Shown piece after piece: positions 9,460 to 17,170 of a stretch of 34,760 bases of DNA. The translations under genes and the position numbers were made by a program. How positions within the stretch are numbered: the first letter of the stretch is position 1; every line of letters starts with the position of its first letter. The stretch covers positions 1-34,760 of the forward strand of contig JAQWZS010000002.1 in NCBI GenBank assembly GCA_029253325.1. Direction: 5' to 3'. The notes under the pieces were generated by a model. That model was not told the DNA's origin. It made no database searches and saw only the letters and a program-made list of their open reading frames with translations. The DNA comes from Bacteroidia bacterium. Lineage in GTDB: Bacteria > Bacteroidota > Bacteroidia > NS11-12g > UBA9320.

Positions 9460-10668
9460 TTAATGTAAAATATCTTTAGTAATTTTACGGGTAGCCTGTT
9501 GTTGATTAACCACAAATTTTTTTGATTTTTGCTTGACTTCATGAAGTTTTTGAGTGTCTTGAATGAGATTATTTATTATCTGAATCCATTGATCTTCATG
9601 TGTTATGGCAAATCCAAAACCATGTTCTATGGCATCATGAGCTTCTGTAAATTTTTGAATTTTTGGCCCAAAACTGATGTGGTTGCCCCATACTGCAGGC
9701 TCAATAACATTATGTAATGCACCATGGAATCCTCCACCAATTAAACTGAAATCAGCATACCGATATAAACTAGATAGCATACCAATGGTGTCTAATACTA
9801 ATACCGATGTTTTGTTATCAAAGTCACCATGGGTATATCGTTTAGGAGAATAAGATTTAAAAACTTCAAGAATTTGGTCGGTCCGTTTAATATCATGCGG
9901 AGCTATGATAATAGCCAAATTCTCAGGTACGGTATCCAGAAGCTTTTTTGTCAGTGCTTCTTCTCTTTCCCATGATGAACCAATAATGAGTAATTTTCTA
10001 TTAGCTTTAAAATCTTTGATTTCTGGATAATCTTTATCGGTTTTTAATATCTCTGCTACTCGATCATAACGAGTGTCTCCAACAAAGTGAGTTCGCTCGT
10101 TGATTTTCTTTAATAACTCACTACTGATTTTGTCTGAGGTGAATAGATTTTCAAACTTTCGAATTAGTTTAAGGTAGGGCCGGCCAAACAGCCCAAATAT
10201 GAAATGTTCTGATTGAAAACGACCGTTGATCAAATAGAATTTCGTGTCATTTTTTTGGCCATATTGAATGAAGTTATACCAAAAGTCGTATCGAATAAAA
10301 AGAGCTTTTTGTGGGTTGTATTTTTTGTAAAATTGTCTGACATTTTTTGAGGTATCCAAAGGGAGATACATGATGCGTGATGCATGGGGTCCGTTTTTAA
10401 CCTGTTCGTATCCACTAGGGCTAAAAAAGGTGATGACAAAATCTTCTAAGGAGTGTGATTTAGATAGTTCATTTAAGACGGGTATGGCCATTTCATACTC
10501 TCCCAAAGAAGAACAATGAATCCAAAACTTTACTTTTCCATGAGTAGGACTATTTGAATTAGAACGTGCAATTAAAAAATTTTTGATTTTTGATGAAAAA
10601 ATTCCAAAAAATGGAAGTGAAAAAGCGATGAAATTAATGGTAATGTGATAAGCGATTTTAAACATCAT
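9460..10668 (-). CDS. waaA: 3-deoxy-D-manno-octulosonic acid (Kdo) transferase
   Basis: It transfers Kdo from CMP-Kdo to lipid IVA at the inner face of the cytoplasmic membrane, in LPS core and lipid A assembly. The 402 residues begin with a membrane-associating hydrophobic segment (5-24), followed by the glycosyltransferase family 30 N-terminal motif HCSSLGEYE, where the Glu of GE (about 57) is the expected catalytic base. The second Rossmann domain carries IIGSSWEREE, IIAPHD and the sugar-nucleotide site GGGFHGALHNVIEPAVWG. It starts 3 nt after the outer-membrane barrel gene on the same strand. An ATGATG doublet makes the exact start ambiguous by one codon. Whether it adds one or two Kdo residues cannot be told. 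Confidence 0.93.
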   Translation of the reverse strand: MMFKIAYHITINFIAFSLPFFGIFSSKIKNFLIARSNSNSPTHGKVKFWIHCSSLGEYEMAIPVLNELSKSHSLEDFVITFFSPSGYEQVKNGPHASRIMYLPLDTSKNVRQFYKKYNPQKALFIRYDFWYNFIQYGQKNDTKFYLINGRFQSEHFIFGLFGRPYLKLIRKFENLFTSDKISSELLKKINERTHFVGDTRYDRVAEILKTDKDYPEIKDFKANRKLLIIGSSWEREEALTKKLLDTVPENLAIIIAPHDIKRTDQILEVFKSYSPKRYTHGDFDNKTSVLVLDTIGMLSSLYRYADFSLIGGGFHGALHNVIEPAVWGNHISFGPKIQKFTEAHDAIEHGFGFAITHEDQWIQIINNLIQDTQKLHEVKQKSKKFVVNQQQATRKITKDILH

Positions 10669-10671
10669 TAC

Positions 10672-11421
10672 TTAATTGTAGAAGAATTCTTCGTCCTCTG
10701 CTTTTTTAGTGTAGACAGGTACAATAACTCCCAATTTTAATGCAATGGTTGTATCAAATCGTTTATCTAATCCGGAGTCATTGGTATTAAAATTCCACGT
10801 GCGACGACCTTGTGTAAACCCCTGATTGAACTCAACACCTGCTCTAAAATGATATCGGTTGTGGTTTACGAGGTATTGGTACCCAACAAATTGTTTGACT
10901 GCCAGACCGTAGGTAAGTCTGTCGTAGCCCTTTTCATAATCTCCATTGAGTTGAGGAATAGTTACTTGTGATGAAAAAATATCAATTTTATGCTGCATGA
11001 ACCCACCTCCTAATTGGACGAGAATGCCTGAGTTTGATTGTACCCTGGGTAGGTTGATTAGGTACCCCAAATTCACAGTAGCATAATTGCCTTTGATAAG
11101 TAAGTTGATTACCGAAAAATCTCCGTTTTGGTCTATGATTAGTCCAGATGTTCCATTGATATTACTAAAGATGCCGTTGTCCTTGACCGATCGACCAAAA
11201 AACCAATCGTAGTCAATACCTATGGTGATGTTGTTTTTGAATTTATAGTCAATATTCATCCCAATGGAATTGAAGTTATTAAAACGATCCTTCATATCGT
11301 CACCGACTTTATGAAAAGCAAGATGAGGAGTAAACAAAAAAGCTTGGGATGTTTTTACCTCAGACTGTGACAATACCAATTGGGGTATTACAATGCAAAT
11401 CAGAAGTAATATTCGGTTCAT
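10672..11421 (-). CDS. outer-membrane beta-barrel protein of unknown function
   Basis: The 249 residues begin with a signal peptide (MNRILLLICIVIPQLVLSQ), followed by alternating amphipathic strands rich in Gly, Tyr and Asn, typical of a small outer-membrane barrel. Examples are NITIGIDYDWFFG, YATVNLGYLINLP, YHFRAGVEFNQGF and TIALKLGVIVPVY. I do not recognise a named family. The frame is open to a GTG at 11433, but ATG 11421 puts the signal peptide at the N-terminus. It precedes waaA by 3 nt and diverges from ugd. A weak -7 candidate (TTCCTTTG, one mismatch) is at 11433-11440 on the minus strand. Co-transcription with waaA suggests an envelope role but no more. Confidence 0.75.
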   Translation of the reverse strand: MNRILLLICIVIPQLVLSQSEVKTSQAFLFTPHLAFHKVGDDMKDRFNNFNSIGMNIDYKFKNNITIGIDYDWFFGRSVKDNGIFSNINGTSGLIIDQNGDFSVINLLIKGNYATVNLGYLINLPRVQSNSGILVQLGGGFMQHKIDIFSSQVTIPQLNGDYEKGYDRLTYGLAVKQFVGYQYLVNHNRYHFRAGVEFNQGFTQGRRTWNFNTNDSGLDKRFDTTIALKLGVIVPVYTKKAEDEEFFYN

Positions 11422-11522
11422 AAATAGACCCACAAAGGAAAACTATTATAATGGTATCTAAAAATACTTACTTTGTTTTAACTGACTTTGAGTCAAAATC
11501 CCGTTTATGTAGGGACAAAATA

Positions 11523-11530
11523 TATCTTTG
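11523..11530 (+). promoter_or_regulatory. -7 promoter box of the ugd operon
   Basis: TATCTTTG matches TAnnTTTG and lies 28 nt before the chosen ugd ATG at 11559. It falls inside the longer open frame that begins at 11451, which argues for the shorter start. Confidence 0.55.
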
Positions 11531-11558
11531 CAGTAAATTTAGAAATAAAAACATTGAA

Positions 11559-12875
11559 ATGAAAATAGCAGTTGTAGGAACAGGTTATGTTGGTCTGGTT
11601 ACAGGTACATGTTTGGCCGAGGTAGGGATTGATGTTACGTGTGTAGACATTGATACGAACAAAATTGAAGGTCTTAAAAAAGGGGTGATGCCCATTTATG
11701 AACCAGGTCTTGAATCTATGGTTGTAAGAAACTATGAAAAAGGAAAGTTGAACTTTAGTACATCTCTCAAAGAGAGTATTAAGGATTCAGATGTTGCATT
11801 TATTGCTGTTGGTACTCCTCCAGATGAGGATGGTAGTGCTGACCTAAAGTATGTGTTAGCTGTAGCTAGTGAAATAGGCCAGCATATGAATAATTATGGG
11901 GTTGTAGTCACCAAAAGTACTGTGCCTGTCGGAACAGCTAAAAAGGTGAGACATGCTGTACAAGAAGCATTAGATAAACGTGGTGAAAATATTAATTTTG
12001 ATATAGCGAGTAACCCGGAGTTTTTGAAGGAAGGTGCTGCAATTGATGACTTTATGAAACCTGATCGAATAGTGGTAGGTGTTGATAGTGAACAGGCACA
12101 AAGTATCATAAATAAGTTGTATAAACCATTTATTATGAATGGCCATCCGCTTGTATTTATGGATATACCATCTGCAGAAATGACAAAATATGCGGCTAAT
12201 GCTATGCTTGCAACCCGAATTAGCTTTATGAATGATATTGCCAATTTGTGTGAGCGAATGAGTGCAGACGTAAACTCTGTTAGAAAAGGAATAGGGAGTG
12301 ATCCAAGAATTGGGAGTAGGTTTTTATATTCAGGAATTGGTTACGGGGGGAGTTGTTTCCCAAAGGATGTAAAAGCATTAATCAAAACAGCAAGAGAAAA
12401 TAATTACCAGATGCGAATTCTTGAGTCTGTTGAAGATGTAAATGATGATCAAAAATCAATTCTATTTTCAAAACTGACGAACTCTATGGGGGAGGATTTG
12501 ACTGGAAAGACTTTTGGGATGTGGGGATTGTCCTTCAAGCCAAATACGGATGACATGAGAGAAGCTCCATCATTAGTTTTAATTGATAAGATTCTTATTG
12601 CTGGCGGGAAAGTGGTTGCCTATGACCCTGTTGCTAGTCATGAAGCTCAACGCATACTTGGCGATAAAATATCTTATGTATCTGATCCATATAAGGCATT
12701 AGAGCATGCGGATGCACTTTTAGTTGTAACCGAATGGTCGGAGTTTAAGGTGCCAGATTTTGATAAAATTTCTACGTTATTGAATAACAAAATTATTTTC
12801 GATGGCAGAAATATATATGATAAAAAAGAGATGAAGGATCTTGGATATGAATACCATTGTATTGGAACTAAGTAA
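11559..12875 (+). CDS. ugd: UDP-glucose 6-dehydrogenase
   Basis: It oxidises UDP-glucose to UDP-glucuronate with two NAD+. The 438 residues have an N-terminal Rossmann motif GTGYVGLVTG (7-16) and VGTPPDEDGSAD. The catalytic Lys lies in EMTKYAANA (about 210) and the thiohemiacetal-forming Cys in GYGGSCFPKD (Cys 266). The C-terminal UDP-binding domain has WGLSFKPNTDDMREAPS. An upstream ATG at 11451 keeps the frame open, but the conserved MKIAVVGTGYVG start and the promoter box at 11523 fix 11559. It is followed after 3 nt by the UDP-glucuronate decarboxylase that would use its product. The size and partner favour UDP-glucose over UDP-GlcNAc as substrate. Confidence 0.94.
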   Translation: MKIAVVGTGYVGLVTGTCLAEVGIDVTCVDIDTNKIEGLKKGVMPIYEPGLESMVVRNYEKGKLNFSTSLKESIKDSDVAFIAVGTPPDEDGSADLKYVLAVASEIGQHMNNYGVVVTKSTVPVGTAKKVRHAVQEALDKRGENINFDIASNPEFLKEGAAIDDFMKPDRIVVGVDSEQAQSIINKLYKPFIMNGHPLVFMDIPSAEMTKYAANAMLATRISFMNDIANLCERMSADVNSVRKGIGSDPRIGSRFLYSGIGYGGSCFPKDVKALIKTARENNYQMRILESVEDVNDDQKSILFSKLTNSMGEDLTGKTFGMWGLSFKPNTDDMREAPSLVLIDKILIAGGKVVAYDPVASHEAQRILGDKISYVSDPYKALEHADALLVVTEWSEFKVPDFDKISTLLNNKIIFDGRNIYDKKEMKDLGYEYHCIGTK

Positions 12876-12878
12876 AAG

Positions 12879-13853
12879 ATGAAAAGAATTTTAATAACTG
12901 GAGGAGCTGGATTTTTAGGGTCACACTTATGTGATCGATTCATTAAGGAGGGATATGAAGTAATTGCTATGGATAATCTTATCACTGGCGACATGAAAAA
13001 TATAGAGCACCTAATGCCACTTGAAAATTTTCACTTCTATCACCATGATGTTTCCAAGTATATACACATTCCAGGAGATCTAGACTATGTCCTACATTTC
13101 GCATCACCTGCAAGCCCAATAGATTACCTCAAAATACCAATTCCAACACTTAAAGTGGGGAGTTTAGGTACTCATAATTGTTTAGGCCTTGCTTTAGCCA
13201 AAGGAGCAAGAATGCTTATTGCATCGACAAGTGAGGTATATGGAGATCCTACTGTGCATCCACAACCTGAAGAATATTGGGGGAATGTTAATCCCGTAGG
13301 TCCACGAGGGGTATATGATGAAGCAAAACGTTTTCAAGAAGCAATGACGATGGCATATCACACCTATCATCAAGTAGAAACTAGAATAGTTCGTATTTTT
13401 AATACCTACGGCCCCCGAATGAGGTTAAATGATGGGAGAGCACTCCCAGCATTTATTGGCCAGGCATTAAGAGGTGAGGATATTACTATTTTTGGAGACG
13501 GAAGTCAAACCAGATCTTTTTGTTATGTGTCGGATTTGGTTGAGGGGATTTATCGCCTTCTTCATAGCGATTATGCATATCCAGTAAATATTGGGAATCC
13601 AGATGAAATAAGTATTCTTGATTTTGCTAAAGAAATTGTGGCATTGACAGGAACCGACCAGAAACTTGTATTCAAAGATTTACCAAAAGATGATCCAAAA
13701 CAACGAAAACCCGATATCACAAAAGCAAAAGATATACTTGATTGGAAGCCAGAAGTAACCCGCAAAGACGGACTAAAATTAACGTATGAGTATTTTAAAA
13801 ATCTACCTGAAGAAGATTTATATAATTATGCTCACCCTAAAGAATTTAATTAA
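12879..13853 (+). CDS. uxs: UDP-glucuronate decarboxylase (UDP-xylose synthase), extended SDR
   Basis: It decarboxylates UDP-glucuronate to UDP-xylose using tightly bound NAD+. The 324 residues show GGAGFLGSH (8-16) for NAD binding and the YxxxK pair in YDEAK (Tyr 146, Lys 150). The UXS signature TSEVYGDP carries Glu 119, where ordinary epimerases have a different residue and where the decarboxylase uses an acidic side chain. HFASPASP, GNVNPVGPRGVYDE and RIFNTYGPRM are all characteristic of UXS. It lies between ugd and the acetyltransferase, with a 3-nt gap upstream and a 1-nt overlap downstream. A UDP-glucuronate 4-epimerase is a less likely alternative because of the TSE motif. Confidence 0.88.
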   Translation: MKRILITGGAGFLGSHLCDRFIKEGYEVIAMDNLITGDMKNIEHLMPLENFHFYHHDVSKYIHIPGDLDYVLHFASPASPIDYLKIPIPTLKVGSLGTHNCLGLALAKGARMLIASTSEVYGDPTVHPQPEEYWGNVNPVGPRGVYDEAKRFQEAMTMAYHTYHQVETRIVRIFNTYGPRMRLNDGRALPAFIGQALRGEDITIFGDGSQTRSFCYVSDLVEGIYRLLHSDYAYPVNIGNPDEISILDFAKEIVALTGTDQKLVFKDLPKDDPKQRKPDITKAKDILDWKPEVTRKDGLKLTYEYFKNLPEEDLYNYAHPKEFN

Positions 13854-14425
13854 TGGATTTTTTTGTTCACGAATCATCATTCATAGACGACGGATCGACA
13901 GTCGGAGCAGGAACTAAAATATGGCATTTTAGTCATATCATGAGGGATAGTATTATTGGTCAAAATTGCAATATTGGTCAAAATGTAGTGATTAGCCCAA
14001 AAGTTATTTTAGGTAATAATGTGAAAGTTCAAAATAATGTAAGTATATATACTGGAGTTGTTTGTGAGGATGATGTTTTTCTGGGACCAAGTATGGTTTT
14101 CACTAATGTTGTAAATCCGCGAAGTGCAATAATCAGAAGAGATAAATATCAGACGACTATTGTAAAAAGAGGAGCGAGCATAGGAGCTAATGCAACAATC
14201 ATTTGTGGGAACAATTTGGGGGAGTATTGTCTTGTCGGAGCAGGAGCTGTGGTTACTAAAGATGTTCCAGCCTTTGCTTTGGTAGTAGGTAACCCAAGTA
14301 AGCAGATAGGTTGGATAAGTAAACATGGGCATCAATTAAAATTTGATAATCTAGGTTTTGCTACTTGTAAAGAGGGTAAAGATAGATATCAACTTGCTGA
14401 TAGTGAGGTTGTTTGCTTAAGTTGA
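13853..14425 (+). CDS. WbpD/WlbB-like N-acetyltransferase, left-handed beta-helix
   Basis: This is an acyl-CoA-dependent sugar N-acetyltransferase of the hexapeptide-repeat family, 190 residues. Repeats of the [IVL]GxN type run through about residues 12-140 (DGSTVGAGTKIWHFSHI, IGQNCNIGQNVVIS, LGNNVKVQNNVSIY). The loop with FTNVVNPRSAI and the coenzyme A region AGAVVTKDVPAFALVVGNP match WbpD/WlbB, which acetylate the 3-amino group of UDP-2-acetamido-3-amino-glucuronate for O-antigen. Its start overlaps the uxs stop by one base. The dehydrogenase (WbpB) and aminotransferase (WbpE) that would make that substrate are not in this window, so the true acceptor may be another amino sugar. It ends the operon. 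Confidence 0.85.
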   Translation: MDFFVHESSFIDDGSTVGAGTKIWHFSHIMRDSIIGQNCNIGQNVVISPKVILGNNVKVQNNVSIYTGVVCEDDVFLGPSMVFTNVVNPRSAIIRRDKYQTTIVKRGASIGANATIICGNNLGEYCLVGAGAVVTKDVPAFALVVGNPSKQIGWISKHGHQLKFDNLGFATCKEGKDRYQLADSEVVCLS

Positions 14426-14444
14426 AAAATATTCTAGAAAAGCA

Positions 14445-14473
14445 TTTGTAATATTTCAGTTGTGTTATATTTG
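14445..14473 (+). promoter_or_regulatory. promoter of tRNA-Asp
   Basis: TTTG (14445-14448), a 17-nt spacer and TATATTTG (14466-14473) match the flavobacterial consensus. The -7 box ends 11 nt before the mature tRNA 5' end, a normal distance for a short leader. Confidence 0.65.
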
Positions 14474-14484
14474 CACACCTTTAA

Positions 14485-14558
14485 GGATTGGTAGTTCAGC
14501 TGGTTAGAATACCTGCCTGTCACGCAGGGGGTCGCGGGTTCGAGTCCCGTCCAGTCCG
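14485..14558 (+). tRNA. tRNA-Asp (GTC)
   Basis: This is a 74-nt cloverleaf. The acceptor stem GGATTGG pairs with CCAGTCC (one G-U pair), followed by discriminator G. The D arm contains AGTTCAGCTGGTTAGAAT, the anticodon loop CTGTCAC gives anticodon GTC, and the T arm has the GGTTCGAGTCC core. CCA is not encoded. A promoter lies just upstream and a strong terminator 2 nt downstream, so it is a monocistronic tRNA unit. Confidence 0.97.
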
Positions 14559-14560
14559 CT

Positions 14561-14595
14561 AAACCCAACTCATCAGTGAGTTGGGTTTTTTGTTT
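14561..14595 (+). terminator. intrinsic terminator of tRNA-Asp
   Basis: A perfect 12-bp stem (AAACCCAACTCA / TGAGTTGGGTTT, 14561-14588) with loop TCAG is followed by a T-rich tail (14586-14595). It directly follows the tRNA. Confidence 0.9.
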
Positions 14596-14653
14596 TATTA
14601 AAACCTACTTCTAATTAAAATCATTACCTAAAATTTCTGTTTAAATTTATTTC

Positions 14654-14672
14654 AATCTATTCCGAATAGATT
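14654..14672 (+). promoter_or_regulatory. perfect 19-bp palindrome, possible operator of accA
   Basis: AATCTATTC-C-GAATAGATT is a perfect inverted repeat with 9-bp arms and a single central base. It ends 2 nt before the accA -7 box and occupies the normal spacer between -33 and -7. That position suits a repressor of lipid synthesis genes, but no regulator is identified. Confidence 0.5.
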
Positions 14673-14674
14673 TA

Positions 14675-14682
14675 TACATTTG
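14675..14682 (+). promoter_or_regulatory. -7 promoter box of accA
   Basis: TACATTTG matches TAnnTTTG, 17 nt before the accA ATG. No -33 TTTG is seen; the spacer holds the palindrome at 14654-14672. Confidence 0.55.
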
Positions 14683-14699
14683 TTTATCAAATAAGTTCA

Positions 14700-15656
14700 A
14701 TGCCTATATTATTAGATTTTGAAAAACCCTTAGAAGAGTTATACGAACAGCTTGAAAAGGCTCAGGAAACTCACGAAAAAGGTAAGGTAGATATGAGTGA
14801 CACGGTTGCTCAGTTAGTGAAGAAAATAAATAACGAAAAAAAGAATCTTTACAAAGATCTTACGGGATGGCAAAAGGTTCAAATATCTCGTCATGCCGAT
14901 AGACCATACACCCTAGATTATATCTGTGCAATCACCAAAAACTTTGTTGAACTTCACGGTGATCGAAACGTTGGAGATGACAAAGCAATGGTCGGTGGTT
15001 TAGCTCAAATTGATAATATCAATGTGATGATTATTGGTCAGCAAAAAGGAAGAACTACCAAACAACGACAGTATCGAAATTTTGGGATGCCAAATCCAGA
15101 AGGTTATCGAAAAGCAATGCGGCTCATGAAAATTGCCGAAAAGTTTGATTTACCAGTAATCTGCTTAATAGATACTCCAGGAGCTTTTCCAGGTCTTGAA
15201 GCCGAAGAAAGAGGGCAAGGTGAAGCAATTGCTAAAAATTTGATGGTTATGGCTACTCTAAAAGTGCCTATTATTTGTGTAGTCATTGGTGAAGGTGCTA
15301 GTGGTGGAGCTCTAGGAATTGGTGTTGGAGATCGTGTTTTGATGCTTGAAAATACTTGGTACTCTGTAATCTCTCCGGAGAGTTGCTCGTCTATTTTGTG
15401 GCATAGTTGGGAGTACAAAGAAAAAGCAGCAGAAGCCCTTAATCTTACAGCAGATCAAATGCTCAAAAACAAATTAATTGATGGTATTATCCCCGAACCA
15501 TTTGGCGGAGCTCACAATAACCCTGAGGCAATGAGTAAGACGCTCAAAGCAGAACTTAAAAAACAGATTAAAGAACTTGCAGAACTAAAGCCTCAAAAAC
15601 TAGTTAATGAACGAATCAAAAAATTCAGCAAGATGGGGTCATACTCGAATGCTTAA
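14700..15656 (+). CDS. accA: acetyl-CoA carboxylase carboxyltransferase subunit alpha
   Basis: It moves the carboxyl group from carboxybiotin to acetyl-CoA, giving malonyl-CoA for fatty acid synthesis, and works as an alpha2beta2 complex with AccD (not in this window). At 318 residues it is close to the usual AccA length. It has the N-terminal LDFEKPLEELYEQLE helix, GWQKVQISRHADRPYTLDYI, the crotonase-fold motifs LIDTPGAFPGLEAEERGQ and GEGASGGALGIGVGD (oxyanion region, about 199-213), and ENTWYSVISPESCSSILW. It is a single-gene unit controlled by the promoter and palindrome upstream. Its last 18 nt overlap the convergent wbqC-family gene. Confidence 0.97.
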   Translation: MPILLDFEKPLEELYEQLEKAQETHEKGKVDMSDTVAQLVKKINNEKKNLYKDLTGWQKVQISRHADRPYTLDYICAITKNFVELHGDRNVGDDKAMVGGLAQIDNINVMIIGQQKGRTTKQRQYRNFGMPNPEGYRKAMRLMKIAEKFDLPVICLIDTPGAFPGLEAEERGQGEAIAKNLMVMATLKVPIICVVIGEGASGGALGIGVGDRVLMLENTWYSVISPESCSSILWHSWEYKEKAAEALNLTADQMLKNKLIDGIIPEPFGGAHNNPEAMSKTLKAELKKQIKELAELKPQKLVNERIKKFSKMGSYSNA

Positions 15657-16205
15657 AAGATAGTCTATTGTTTCTGGGCCCAAGTTAAAAAGTACATCTA
15701 TTATGCTGAGGTTGCTTTCAAAATCCCAGCGATCATCAAAAACTTGAGGATAACTCGATAATTTATTAAGATTATTATGATTATACATTACCACTACTTC
15801 ATGGTCTAATTTCATGATAGAAGGCATATGAATACATTTGCTTAATATGCGGTATAACTCCCAATTAAGATTTATAAGTGTAACATGTTTTTTTAAAATG
15901 ACTTCTTCAATCTTGTAGCCATAATAAAGAAAAAATGGTGATTTACTGTACGCATTTTGGATAGATCTACACATTTCAACTTGCCAATTATTAGTGTAAT
16001 CGATTAAGACTTTATCAAACATCCCTTTTCTTGAGGGTTTTTGAGTAGGAATACTTAATTTGAGCCTTCCATTGCTAGTCATAATCTCAAATTGAGATAA
16101 GTAGGACTGCTTTTGAAAGGTATGGTTAGTATAGACAAAGTCAGATTCTTGTTGAAGAATGGAATGCCAATAACTGATATTTCCGATACAATGTAAGTTA
16201 TTCAT
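15639..16205 (-). CDS. WbqC family protein
   Basis: The 188 residues match the WbqC family, proteins of unknown biochemistry found in polysaccharide and lipid gene neighbourhoods. Recognisable features are the N-terminal NISYWHSILQQESDFVY, the QKQSYLSQFEI segment, the strand GRLKLSIPTQ, and later YTNNWQVEMCRSIQNAYSKSPFF. The family has conserved His and Asp residues that may bind metal, but I do not assign a reaction. It starts 2 nt after folK on the same strand and overlaps the end of accA by 18 nt tail to tail. Confidence 0.85.
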   Translation of the reverse strand: MNNLHCIGNISYWHSILQQESDFVYTNHTFQKQSYLSQFEIMTSNGRLKLSIPTQKPSRKGMFDKVLIDYTNNWQVEMCRSIQNAYSKSPFFLYYGYKIEEVILKKHVTLINLNWELYRILSKCIHMPSIMKLDHEVVVMYNHNNLNKLSSYPQVFDDRWDFESNLSIIDVLFNLGPETIDYLLSIRV

Positions 16206-16207
16206 GA

Positions 16208-16699
16208 CTAATTGTTTTTGAAAAATAATGTAGTATTATTATCTAGTTCATCATTGCAAAGTTCTGTGATAGACTTATTGATTATCGGATGAACAAAATG
16301 AGGGAGAATATCTTTTAGAGGAATGAGTACAAAAGCACGTTCATGCAGATGTTGGTGTGGGACGATTAATTCTTTTTTGTTCGTGATATTAGACTCGTAA
16401 AAAAGGATATCAATGTCAATTAATCGAGGACCCCATTTTTCTGTTTTTTTTCGACCCATTTCTTTTTCGATGTCTTGAATTTTATTAAAGCATTGCTCGA
16501 TGGTAATATCTGTATGAAGATATATAGCGGTATTAATAAAACGGGATTGATTCTCATTTCCCCATGGAGGGGTTTCATAAAAATGGGCAATTACAGGCTT
16601 TGATTCAAAAGATTTTTCAATTTTTTGAATGGCCATAAGTAAATAGGCATAACGATTTCCAAGATTCGATCCTAGGCTTAATACCAGTTTTTTTTTCAT
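16208..16699 (-). CDS. folK: 2-amino-4-hydroxy-6-hydroxymethyldihydropteridine pyrophosphokinase
   Basis: This is the HPPK of folate synthesis. It transfers pyrophosphate from ATP to 6-hydroxymethyl-7,8-dihydropterin. The 163 residues match the family size, with LSLGSNLGNR near the N-terminus, FINTAIYLHT, the ATP-binding region GRKKTEKWGPRLIDIDILFY (paired metal-binding Asp in DID), and VPHQHLHERAFVLIPLKDI. It is the first gene of a two-gene unit with the WbqC protein. Only 17 nt separate its ATG from the divergent ATG at 16717, so its promoter must lie within the neighbouring gene. Confidence 0.95.
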   Translation of the reverse strand: MKKKLVLSLGSNLGNRYAYLLMAIQKIEKSFESKPVIAHFYETPPWGNENQSRFINTAIYLHTDITIEQCFNKIQDIEKEMGRKKTEKWGPRLIDIDILFYESNITNKKELIVPHQHLHERAFVLIPLKDILPHFVHPIINKSITELCNDELDNNTTLFFKNN

Positions 16700-16707
16700 T
16701 ACATTCG
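16700..16707 (+). promoter_or_regulatory. possible -7 box of the small acidic membrane protein gene
   Basis: TACATTCG has one mismatch to TAnnTTTG and lies 9 nt before the ATG at 16717, directly next to the folK start codon on the other strand. The match is weak. Confidence 0.3.
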
Positions 16708-16716
16708 CTTAGTTTT

Positions 16717-17169
16717 ATGGAGAATTTTTACAAATTTTTACCTGTATTTTTTTGGTTGCTATACAAAGCGTATAAGGCTAACAAAAAAACACAACAATTT
16801 CCTAATTCTTCACCAAATTCAGATAAAAGAAAAAAAACTACTCCAAAGCTTCCAACATTTGAAGATATCCTAAGTGAAATGATGGAGAAGAAAGCAGAAG
16901 ACACTCCAAAGGAAACTTATAAAGAGATTGAAACTGAAACTTTTGAGGAGGACTTTGAAGATTCCAAAATCGATGTAGAATTTCTAGACGAACAAGATTC
17001 AATTTTTGAAAACCATCATAATGCAGATACAGGTCCACCCATAGAGGAAATTAGGGAAGATATTTCTGAAATACAGGATATTGAAGATGAAGTAGAAAAA
17101 AGTGAGTCTTCATTTAATTTAAAATCGGCTGTAATTGCAGATACTATATTAAATAGACCAGAATACTAG
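16717..17169 (+). CDS. hypothetical acidic protein with one N-terminal membrane segment
   Basis: The 150 residues belong to no family I recognise. Residues 4-18 (FYKFLPVFFWLLYKA) form a single hydrophobic segment. A Lys-rich stretch follows (KANKKTQQF and KRKKTTPK), then a short segment LPTFEDILSEMMEKKAED, and from about 65 onward a strongly acidic, probably disordered tail dominated by Glu and Asp. It ends with a short conserved-looking AVIADTILNRPEY. The layout suggests an inner-membrane tether with a charged cytoplasmic tail. Similar small proteins occur in many Bacteroidota genomes, by my recollection. It diverges from folK, and its stop is 1 nt from the stop of the convergent gtrA-family gene. 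Confidence 0.7.
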   Translation: MENFYKFLPVFFWLLYKAYKANKKTQQFPNSSPNSDKRKKTTPKLPTFEDILSEMMEKKAEDTPKETYKEIETETFEEDFEDSKIDVEFLDEQDSIFENHHNADTGPPIEEIREDISEIQDIEDEVEKSESSFNLKSAVIADTILNRPEY

Positions 17170-17170
17170 A

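Noticed and set aside
11451..11558. 36-codon N-terminal extension of ugd from ATG 11451
   Set aside because: The conserved enzyme starts at MKIAVVGTGYVG, and a TAnnTTTG promoter box lies inside the extension.
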